The notes under the pieces were generated by a model, which searched no databases, was not told the DNA's origin, and saw nothing but the letters and a program-made list of their open reading frames with translations. Both the position numbers and the translations under genes were made by a program. Shown here one piece after another: positions 54,980 to 64,000 of a stretch of DNA of 64,000 bases; position 1 is the stretch's first letter, and every line of letters begins with the position of its first letter. The stretch covers positions 62,001 through 126,000 of the forward strand of contig BQMF02000230.1 in the NCBI GenBank assembly GCA_027922465.2, in the 5' to 3' direction. Source of the DNA: Turritopsis dohrnii (lineage: Eukaryota; Cnidaria; Hydrozoa; Anthoathecata; Oceaniidae).

Positions 54980-57900
54980 ATTTGTGGGAAAAAAATATAA
55001 TAAAGCTGATACTTTGTGAAATGGTCCACTATGATGTCTGGAACACGTGGAAAAAATTCCCCATGTTTTCTGTATGGGGAAACCTCGTTTCCAAGCCCCG
55101 ATCAATAGTGTGTATATAATCACTCACAGAGTGAGGGAACGGGCATTGCATTGAATATTTCAAGTTCTACTGGGCCAAGTAACTTTTGTAGCCCTTAACA
55201 TAGTTCTATTAACTATGCCCTTAATAAATACAACCAAATGAAATCATTAAAAATTCTGTCACGTGACTGGTGTGTATTTTACAGACCGGTTTGTATTTTG
55301 CTAAAGTATGTCATAACTCGCAAAATATAAAGGCTAATAACTTAAAACTTGGTATGAAAGGAGATATATTTAAAACCTACCATGTTGAGTAGTAACCACG
55401 TGAGTTTCGTGTATTTTGCGGACCAGAATTACAAAACTTTTTTATGACAATGGGTCTATAAAATATGGGCCAATCACGTGAAATATTTGATAAAATGAAT
55501 CGCTCTTTCAATACTTTGAGTTGGTGAGAGTTTGAAGTAAATTGGATCTAATTGGATTGGTTGGATCAAAAGTTACTGAAAATCTTAGTAAAATACAGAC
55601 CTATCTTTAATATTGAAGCAAGCGATGTAATAAGACATTCTCATTCTTGCAAATCACAAAATTTATCAAAAATATTATTAGTGGTTCGATACCACTGGAT
55701 TCTGGTTTGTCCAGCTCGTTTATTATATCTTCATATTTCATTTCATTAACACAGGGAGTGTGAATGTTGTAGAAACATGATGCGTCTGTCGGATTGAGAT
55801 CGATTATTGGAAGTAACTTTACCGAGGAAGCAGTTGTGGATGACGAAGCTGACTTGGTGGAACATTGCAGAAATCCTGACCAATTAGGCCGTGGACATTC
55901 CAGTGAAGATATAAACCAACCAGATTGCCAAAGCAGATCATTTATTCATGTGGGATAAAAATTTGATAGAAGATTTTAATTAAGTGATGGGATCAAATGT
56001 CAATTTACAGATTCCTGCCATAGGGGTTTGTTGGTAACTGAAGAATTCAACTCCTTTATTGTTTGTAAATTTTGTAGCTGGTAGCAGTTCTTTCAATCGA
56101 GGGATTTTCCCAAAACTTCCTGTTTGGTTTCTTTCTGCGCAGATGATTCCTATTCAATGAAATGTATCCTTTCCTGTTAAAGTGGCAATATGGTGGTCCA
56201 CTTTGTCAGCTACCCATTGCTTGTTATTTCTTTCTTGGAGGACGCCGTCGTCGTTTGTTTCAATTGCTGATTGTTTGAATCTTGTCACTTCTTCAGATGT
56301 AATTGAAAGACCAAGCCTTGACAAGTGAGTGATTTGTTTTACATCCAGTGGTTTTATCAGTGTCCAACCTGATAACGAAAGGTATGGGTGGAATGACTTT
56401 TCGCGGTCTTGTGGCTTGGACGATGCAGTGACTAATGCTAAGTCACTATAATGAAGACGGAATCAATAGCTTCAATAATATTTTGAGTGAATCTGGTATC
56501 CATTTTTCTCCTTCAACAATCATCTTGATTTCATCGATGCTAGGATAAAATTCTTTACTAAATTCCATCTCTCTGATTTCTTCTTTGATAATCTTACCTG
56601 CTGCTTTAACAACTTTTTCTTTTGTGTATGATCCTTTTAGCTTCCTCATTAGGTAATCTGTCATTTTCCTGAAACAAACCAATTCATCTTTGTTTCCAGA
56701 GCTGTTGACAAAGTACACGTGGTCCAAGTATCTAGTTTTTAACTTCTCATGAAAAGTTTTGATGCAATACACAATGCTGTAGCAAAGTTCTTTAACGGCT
56801 TATATCTCACTTTCACCTGTGTTCTCTAATCAGTCGCAGATGTTTCCGAAAGTTTTAATCATTTCAGAATTGAATGGTCTTCCTCTATCACCACCATTCT
56901 TTGTTTTGTTCAAACTGAACGCAGCCTTGCATCGAGAATGATAAATTGCTTCCTCTGCAACTAGGTCCACGCATACCCTTAATCGTATGAAGACTGCCTT
57001 ACCCCAATCATCGTTTCTTTCCTCTGCCAAACGAAGAATGCTTGTATGCATTGGCTCTGTCTTTGTATCGAAGGTCAACAGGTTTGGCACAAACGAAGCA
57101 ACAACTTTTAAGACAGAATCCTACAACCACAGTTTTTTAGGTAAAGGCACTTTTGCCGGACTTTGTCCTCAAACCTTTCTCTCCAACTACATTAATTATC
57201 TTGACATATAACACACGTAGCCATTGCATACTACTGCAATTGATATAATATATTTGTTAAACCATAAACAAGATGTTTAATAAATAATGACGGGTATATG
57301 ACATTCTCTTAAAAATCCAGCAGAAACATTTCGCTTATACTTTACGGGGAGAAAGTTTCGCAGGGAGAAAGCTTCGCGAGGAAAAAAAAACACGAAATTT
57401 CAGGGATTTACTTTCGCGAATGAGTGACTAAATCTATTTCGCGTAACACAATCTTTCGCGTTCAACTGGAAAAGTGAATTTCGCGGGAACTTACTTCCAC
57501 GAAAATGACCAAAAATTTTCAGCATGCACTTTTCGTTCAGTTTACATGCATTCATTTTTTAATGAAGATCTTGAAAGATTATGGAAGGTCTTTGTTAAAG
57601 AGAAGGAATACTTTATGTATTTTACAGACCGGCCTGTAATTTATTTAGACTTTCAGTAACTGTTGTTCTGGAAATCCAATGGATTTCAGCAATTAAAAAA
57701 TTAAAAAGTTTGATTGGCGTATATTTTACAGATCCATCGTCATGAAACAAAGTTTTGTAATTCTGGTCCGCAAAATACACGAAACTCACGTGGTTACTAC
57801 TCAACATGGTAGCTTTTAAACATATCTCCCTTCATACCAAGTTTTAAGTTACTAGCCTTTATGGTTTTCCGGCTATGACTTTTTTTATTAATATAAAAAC

Positions 57901-58205
57901 TGATCTGTAAAATACACACCAGTCACGTGACAGAATTTTTGATGATTTCATTTGGTTTTATTTGTTAGGGGCTATAAGTGTACAAAATTTGAAGTTAATT
58001 GGCCCAGTAGAACTTGAGATATTGAATGTATCAATGCAATGCCCCTGTCCCCTCGCTCTGTGATTATATACACACTGTTATTGATCCGGCTTGGAAACGA
58101 GGTTTCCCAATGCAGAAAACATGGGGAATTTTTTCCACGTGTTCTAGACATCATGGTGGACCATTTCGCAAAGTATCAACTTTGTTATATTTTTTTCCCA
58201 CAAAT
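54980..58205. mobile_element. Element with TIRs of nearly 0.5 kb carrying a decayed ORF
   Basis: 54980-55480 and 57725-58205 are inverted copies (ATTTGTGGGAAAAAAATATA at the edge; then CACGTGGAAAAAATTCCCCATG, CCAAG or CCGG, CACGTGACTGGTGTGTATTTTAC, ACTACTCAACATGGTAG). The shared inner GTATTTTACAGACCGG segment appears more than once. Between the arms is a pseudogene on the - strand. A fragment of a TTTCGCG-motif MITE lies at 57335-57500. Superfamily unknown. Confidence 0.7.
55975..57110 (-). pseudogene. Repeat-borne protein of unknown function, decayed
   Basis: Successive - strand frames give ERNDDWGKAVFIRLRVCVDL, VAEEAIYHSRCKAAF, KTFHEKLKTRYLDHVYFVNS, VCFRKMTDYLM, KAAGKIIKEEIREMEF and WIPDSLKILLKLL. 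After further shifts come LGLSITSEEVTRFKQSAIET, QWVADKVDHHIATLTGKDTF and FFSYQQTPMAGICKLTFDPI. I recognise this order from a protein family repeated many times in cnidarian and other invertebrate genomes, but cannot assign a biochemical role. Multiple stops and shifts make it non-functional. Confidence 0.5.
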
Positions 58206-58245
58206 GGCAACTTTTGAAGTTATATATTTATTATTTATTATAATT

Positions 58246-58987
58246 AGAACCAATCTTTGGTCGACTTTGCCGCATGAGCCGGTGCAAGATCCTGTTGAAA
58301 TATGAAGACTTCTTCGCCGAACTGTTCCTCAACAGTCGGAATCGGGAACGTGTCCAGAACGTCTTGATATACGGCAGCATTGACAGTCTTCTTGAGGAAG
58401 CAGAGTTTCCCTACACCTCGGGCGGACATGCATGCCCAGACCATAACGCTCTGGGGAAACATGACGGATCTTTTCACGCACTCGTGGTTGTAGGTTTCGC
58501 CACCACGACACCAGACACGAGGACTTTGGTCACCGAAGGAGATGCAGAAGCGTGATTCGTCACTGAAGACCACTTTCTGCCAGTCTTCACTCGCCGTGTT
58601 CTTTGGCCGTTTCTCCATTTGCTTCTTGTCCAGCATCGGTTTTACTGCTGAAACGCGAGATTAGAAGCCGAGTTCGCGCAGACGACGGTAAGTGGTTGAT
58701 CTGGAGACGTCAGCGCCGGTCTGCTTGTTCCACAAGTCGGTGAGCTCGGAAGTGGACTTGAACCGGTTGCTGACTGTGATCTTTCTCAGCTGCTTGTTGT
58801 CGCGAGCAGAAGTTTTTCGGACGCCAGAACAGTTGGTGCGCTTGCTGCAGTTTTTCTTGAGAGCTTTGCAGACGGAAGACTGGCTGATGCTGAGCTGCTC
58901 AGCAATTTTAGTTTGGGTCAAGCCTTGTTGGCGAAGGGCTTGAATTTGAGCTACTACTCCGGTTGAGAGGTCGCGCTGCTTACCCAT
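58246..58987 (-). pseudogene. Tc1-family transposase, one nonsense codon and truncated
   Basis: ATG 58987 starts MGKQRDLSTGVVAQIQALRQ with a paired-like helix-turn-helix (LTQTKIAEQLSISQSSVCKA) and a second one (STSELTDLW...SRSTTYRRLRELGF). A single in-frame TAA (58661-58663) is followed in the same frame by KPMLDKKQMEKRPK, VVFSDESRF (first D), VWCRGGE, SVMVWACMSARG and FQQDLAPAHAAKSTKDW (second D). The sequence then stops, so the third catalytic residue and C-terminus are missing, cut at the edge of the 54980-58205 element. The coding stretch is clearly more GC-rich than everything around it, suggesting a recent arrival or transfer. Confidence 0.85.
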
Positions 58988-58999
58988 GATTGATTTTAC

Positions 59000-60285
59000 A
59001 ACTTAGAAATTCTACTCAACCCTGACTTTATACTGCACAGTGAACACTCTTCACAGAAAACAAAAATCCGAGCATTTATTCTAATTCAATGAAACGGTTT
59101 CTCCATTATTCTAGTTCAATAAAACAACAGTGTCACCAGTTAAATGTCCTTAGTGGGCCTTTTGGAATGCTCAGCTGAGCAAATTTTTTACAGGTAACGA
59201 GTTTTGTGATTAGTCTAACGAGTAGGACAGGTGCAGTGAACACCTGATTTGCTTTCTGCAAAAAAATACATTCAAAGAATTTAATGACTGCACTATTTCA
59301 AATTATTCCAATTCGTTGACCAGCACTTGTACACCCGGACTATTAGTCTTGTTGTCGCGATCACGCTACTGTCAGAGGCCACCAGGCGTCATTTTCCACA
59401 GCCCTCAACACAGAAGAATTCACGCGTACATTTCCCATGGATTCATGTTCAACCTTGCTTACATAAAAATTGAATTCTCTGGGGGAAGCTAAAGCTGAAT
59501 TTACACTCCAGAAAATTTGTTGTAAACAAAGAACTTAAAAGAATTTCTTTGGAAAAAAAAGGAAATTAATTAACACTTCGAAACAGAATATTTTTTTCGC
59601 TGTATCATTGTGTTTGTGCACGCTTGGTTAATTTTCTGAGATAATGACTGGTTCTTGATATCAGGTCGGGTGCCTGTCCGCGGAAAAAAGTTCAATCATT
59701 TTCAACTTTAAAAGGCTTTCAGCGGATAAACACAACAAACGAATTTCAACGTTTTGCGCATGCGTATCGCATAAGAATTTTCTATCCGTATATAAAACAC
59801 CGGAGACACAAAAGTTATATGTGTAAGTCAGTGTTTCTTTACCTCTTGGAAAAAGGTGGTTCTTTGAAATTCCAAAAATTAACTTTTTTTGTTGTAAAGT
59901 AGTCAATTTTTCTTGCCATCTTAAGGTAAATGCCATAAGCATTGAACTGGGCTTCTGTCTGAAAAAGGCTTTTTTTCGATTAGCGGGATTCGGAAAAATC
60001 ATGTTTCGTTCAGACAAAACTATTTTTTTATAGATTTGTAGGAAATTATATGCAACTTAGTAGAGTTCTTCGTGAATTTTTCTCTACAAAGTCATTAGAA
60101 ACTTCCAATTAACACTTGAAATAAGCGTGCAAAGTAATGATGTTTCTTTTGATACAAGAAAAGACTTTAAATCTCTAAAGTACCTTTTTAGTAGAACAGT
60201 TTTAAAGAAATTCTCACAAGTAATTGATTTTTTTCGTGTAGCAGGCTCGTCGAGTTTACGAATCTCCCTAATTATTTTCAAGACG
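59000..60285. other. Tc1 5' flank and intergenic DNA
   Basis: No gene named. An ATG-started 118-codon open frame (60017-59661, -) has no recognisable motif and is probably chance. CAGTG-containing stretches at 59040 and 59130 may include the Tc1 end, but no paired inverted repeat is visible. Confidence 0.4.
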
Positions 60286-60292
60286 GCTTTTA

Positions 60293-60802
60293 GGGGCTGT
60301 TTATATGAGAGGCGAGACGGGACGTTTGCCGGGACGGGACGAAAAACGGGATGATTTTATCCCGCCTTTACATGAGAAGTAGTTTTGCCTGGACGAGACA
60401 GCAATTTTACAATTTAATATTGTAAACGGTTTCTCCCAGGAGCTTATAGAATGGCAATCGAACAATTTAGAAAAAAGAATTATCGCAGATGGTTTCTACT
60501 TGTGGTTGCTTTCGAACTAACTTCTGTATCTGTAATCTCCAACCGAATATAAGAACCAGTCAATTTTCAAACGTCCCGGGACAGTGTGTTTATATGATGA
60601 AAAACGTCCCGCTTAAGCGGGATCCCGGTTTGAGAAAGCGAGATCTCGCCTAACCGGGACGGGACGTTTTTTGTCCCGGGATAGTTTTTTTCATATAAAC
60701 ACGAGATAGATTTTTTATAAAAACTTCAATGGAGGCGGGATCCCGTTTTTCGTCCCGTCCCGGCAAACGTCCCGTTCCGCCTCTCATATAAACAGCCCCC
60801 CC
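60293..60802. mobile_element. Harbinger-like MITE (510 bp)
   Basis: GGGGCTGTTTATATGAGAGGCG and its reverse complement form the ends (an extra CCC on the right), with TTA at 60290-60292 and 60803-60805. Interior dyads of CGGGACGTTTTTCGTCCCG / GATCCCGGTTTGAG type recur throughout. Related in plan to the MITEs at 1417 and 9591. Confidence 0.75.
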
Positions 60803-60805
60803 TTA

Positions 60806-63430
60806 ATCGATGGAACATTTCCTTCTTTGCAAGCTCTTCACAATGATAAGTTTTCTTTATCGAAAATTCTAACCAAATTGATAATAATCTGAGCCAACGA
60901 AGATGTACGATTCCTAAGTTACAGTCTCTAATTTCTAAAAAAAACTGGAATATTTTTGACTTTTTCAGTTAAAAATTGTAATAGAATTTCAGAATCCCAG
61001 AGAGCTTCTTACAAAACAATGTCTTGATAAAGGTTTAACAAAATGTAATTTCACATTTCCAAATTTAGAAAATGCTTAGAATTGCGGAGCAATCTAATAA
61101 TTGAATTATCAATGAAACACTTAAAAAAATATTTAATATGGAATATGCCATTCCAGAGTGCTCTACCACATCTAGCCCAATTTAGATGTTAAAATTCATT
61201 TGATTCATATTGCTAACAACTGTTGGTGTTCTGAATTTCAAACAACGAGCATCATCGGAATGAGAGATATTTCTAGTGGGATATCTCCTTCATTGCGCCA
61301 AGGGAATATTTTCATGATTCGTTAGTCCTTACTTTAAGGACCTGTAGTTTTGGAACCACTCATGCTTGTAAATTTTTGGTAAAAATTTTTGGAATTTTCA
61401 ATTATTTGTCTATAAAAAGAATTCGAGCTTTGAACAAACTACCTGACCACCTGACCCGTAATATGAAAATTAAGCACTAAAGAAAAGACCAATTTTTCCT
61501 TTTTTTCCTTGGGTCAGAAAAAAATAAAAACTGGAGAGAGTCCAGACAAAACAAGACATCAAAATATTAGCAATGAAAAATTCATTGCGCCCATTCAGGT
61601 GGTCAAAACTATGTCACCAGGATGCTTACATTGATTTACATCTATTACATCTATTTACATCTATTTTTGCACAAAAAAAAAAAAATAATGAAATAATAAA
61701 AGAACTATTACAAGGAACCCCGGAAAAGTGGAAAATGAAATGTTTTCAAGATCTTCTTAGTAAACTTTGCTGGAAACCAAAACTAAACGAAAAATGTAAA
61801 ATGACGTAAACAAATAATTTCCAGGACAACGAAGAACCTTAAGACGTGATTTCCAGTTAAAGAATTTAGAAAATTCCAGTCTTTTCCTTTTCCTTTTCCA
61901 AGAAACTATGTCATCGATATAGCGAAATTGTTCACCGTAAAACTGGCACTTTCTCTAAAATAGACTCAAGATTTTTTAGGATTTCTTCCACTTACGTATT
62001 TCGATGCACTTATTGTATCAAAATTTTAACATCTAAATTGGGCAGGTTGATTGACCTTGGCACACTTCGGTATGAAACGTGAAAAGTTCAAATGAATTCA
62101 ACTTTTTTCAATGCAATACGCAGAGCGAAATGTTTTTAAACACAAGAATAGTTATCTCGCGAGAACCAATCAATGAACTGAAAGTAATATACATGCTGAT
62201 ACGCGTATCTAAACACGTAAGTGGAAATCCTGCTTGAATCTTTTCTTAAGAAAGTGCAAGTTTTACGTAGAACAATTTCGCTACACTCGCACTCCAAGCA
62301 TTGCAGATATGAAAACAAATCGCAATTGAAACAATGAGTAAGACATCGTCGATTTTATATTGATTTATATTTGTAAGGAGCCTACTATTAAATTAACTAA
62401 AAACGCAAGTTTCTTTTTAAATTTATTTACTTAAAACAATACTTTTCGTGTCTTGCGACACATCTTCAGGTTTAAATTAAAAATTCAAGTTAAAATCATT
62501 TACAATTTATATACAAATTAATGCCATTAATTTAAACCTTAATTTTATATTGATTTCCTTTGCAATAATTTCTCCATTTCTTAGTAAATCTCGTCCGCTT
62601 TGTAATACGTTTGTTTGGTACATAAAATAAGGGTTATTACTACAACTCCAAAGTTCCTATGGAAGGTAAGTTATGAAACCTGGCTTTTATTTTTTGGGTT
62701 TTTGGGGTTTTTTTATAGAAGCAATCGGTTTATAAGCAGACCGGCGTCGAAGTCCAAAACCATCAGTACCATTTAGGTCTCAACTCAATTTTAAAATATT
62801 TTTTTTTTGCACTGCTTTATATATAATTATTGCTTCTAAAGAGGTCTGCAACAACTTCGTGGTTCATCACTTTTAAGTTTGTGGATATTTATGAGGCAAC
62901 ATATTAAAATCAGGTTTTGCTTTTTTTCTTTCAAATATTCAAATTATTGCTTTTTTTTTTTACTAGGAAAGGTTATCTGGAGGTATATACGCATATACCT
63001 ATATATGAGCTATGTTTTGTTGCTCTGTAAGCTATATATATGATGCCGTTAGCACGGAAGGTAGTCTAAAAGCCAATTTACTTCCAAAAGTATGTTCATT
63101 TTTACGTTTTTTAAAGAATCATTAAAAAGTCAAAAATGTTTTAAAAGAACCACCAGGAATATTACTGTAAGGGAACACAGGAGGTAACAGTAGGAAAAAC
63201 TTTTTTTTCTGATTTTGGAACCCCAGTGAGTTTGTCAATAAAAAGTTGTGTCGTCATACATTTATTATTGTCTGTACTTAAAATATATTAGCTAATAAAC
63301 CAATACCAATGAACAAAATAACCTCAGTAGTGTGAACTTTCTTTTCTTTTCATCAGTCCACTTGAAATGATGATTTTTTTTAGACACAGTTAGGTTTCAA
63401 TGAAAATCATTATTTTCTTATTTTTATGTC
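60806..63430. other. Intergenic AT-rich DNA, no gene seen
   Basis: A short inverted pair CCAATTTAGATGTTAAAATT (61178-61197 and 62022-62042, reversed) may bound an old element of about 0.86 kb. Open frames at 61573-61809 and 62136-62318 lack features. Confidence 0.4.
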
Positions 63431-63431
63431 C

Positions 63432-63766
63432 GCATTAATAATTCATATTTACAAAGTTAAAATTTTATTGTTCAAAGCCAAGCTTTATCATAAATGGTGC
63501 AACCACGTTAAGTTGTAGGAAAGAAAATTTCTGGTGAGTTCTCGTTTCTTATAATTAATCAATGCAAATCATTGCGCTTGCAGTTACACTATTCGTGTCG
63601 GAAAACAGAGAAATAGTTCAATAAATAGGTGATACTACTGTTAACGTCAACCTTCACAATTTTCAAAGCCTTGATTTTCCTAATTAAGTAAAAGTTTCTT
63701 ATGAAAATGTTACACTGAATGTGATCCGTAGCGTGTGAATGTCCTTCCGTATTGCTTTTGTTGGCT
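63432..63766 (+). repeat. Repeat W, uninterrupted copy
   Basis: Matches 47688-47912 joined directly to 49433-49530, with CCTAATTAAGTAAAAG at the Kolobok target. It has about 30 extra bases after AAATGG (GCAACCACGTTAAGTTG...). Confidence 0.8.
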
Positions 63767-64000
63767 TTTCCACAGCAAATTTTCCACAGCAAATTTTCCA
63801 TTGATCACAGAAAAATTACACGGCATCAGCGGAAGAGTGCTTAATCACTGCAAGTATTTTTTCGTCTAATTAAAACATACGAAAAGGACCATTTATATCA
63901 ACGAGGATGAATAAGAAAGAGAAACATGGAAGAAACATCATGTACTGCAATTGCAATATATACCGCAAGCAATTTGCAATATATTCTTATATAAAAAAAG

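Noticed and set aside
59661..60017. 118-codon ATG-started open frame on the - strand
   Set aside because: No motif, no splice context and no related copy in the window; length is possible by chance.

Overview
This window is animal nuclear DNA: about two-thirds A+T by eye, genes split by GT...AG introns, no operons, and dense with nested transposons. The mixture of element types (Kolobok, P-like, integrase-type, THAP-bearing elements, Tc1, Helitrons, CR1-like LINEs) and the protein types suggest a cnidarian, probably an AT-rich hydrozoan or related medusozoan. That is an inference from family knowledge; no species is claimed.

Only two host genes can be read with confidence, both on the + strand. 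The first (38042-39766) is a complete sulfite oxidase of 574 residues in one coding exon, with an intron acceptor just upstream of the ATG. The second (43768-52809) is a type II BMP/activin receptor serine/threonine kinase (BMPR2-like). It has eight coding exons whose phases all match and joins to about 596 residues. Its third intron (5.4 kb) holds a TA-flanked element, a Kolobok element and a Helitron.

Layout. 1-6300: broken repeats, a Harbinger-like MITE, a LINE endonuclease fragment and a fold-back element built of GCCCCACTTTGTAATT units. 6375-11265: a P-element-like transposase relic in an inverted-repeat region, with a 5-bp-TSD hAT-like element inserted in it, which itself carries a Harbinger-like MITE. 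11368-14256: five non-autonomous Helitrons joined head to tail. 14666-35345: one two-gene DNA transposon of about 5.7 kb (family X here), blown up to 20.7 kb by nested insertions up to four levels deep. 35680-37760: a 5'-truncated LINE. 38-40 kb: sulfite oxidase. 42.4-43.3 kb: a deletion derivative of a THAP/YqaJ-type element. 43.7-52.8 kb: the receptor gene. 54980-58205: an element with TIRs of nearly 0.5 kb and a decayed repeat-borne ORF, next to a GC-rich broken Tc1 transposase (58246-58987). 60293-60802: another Harbinger-like MITE. 63.4-63.8 kb: a repeat that is the empty-site paralogue of the Kolobok insertion at 47.9 kb.

The most notable content is the transposon biology. Family X carries an integrase-type transposase (SAM-like + HTH + DDE) and a second SAM-domain gene, transcribed toward each other from long TIRs. 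Two other families here have the same convergent plan: a THAP gene opposite a P2RX7-C-like gene, and a THAP gene opposite a SWIM/YqaJ-like gene. Many of the non-autonomous elements have ends that are arrays of one short, often palindromic motif. Several nested insertions can be resolved to the base by target duplications, so their order of arrival can be reconstructed.
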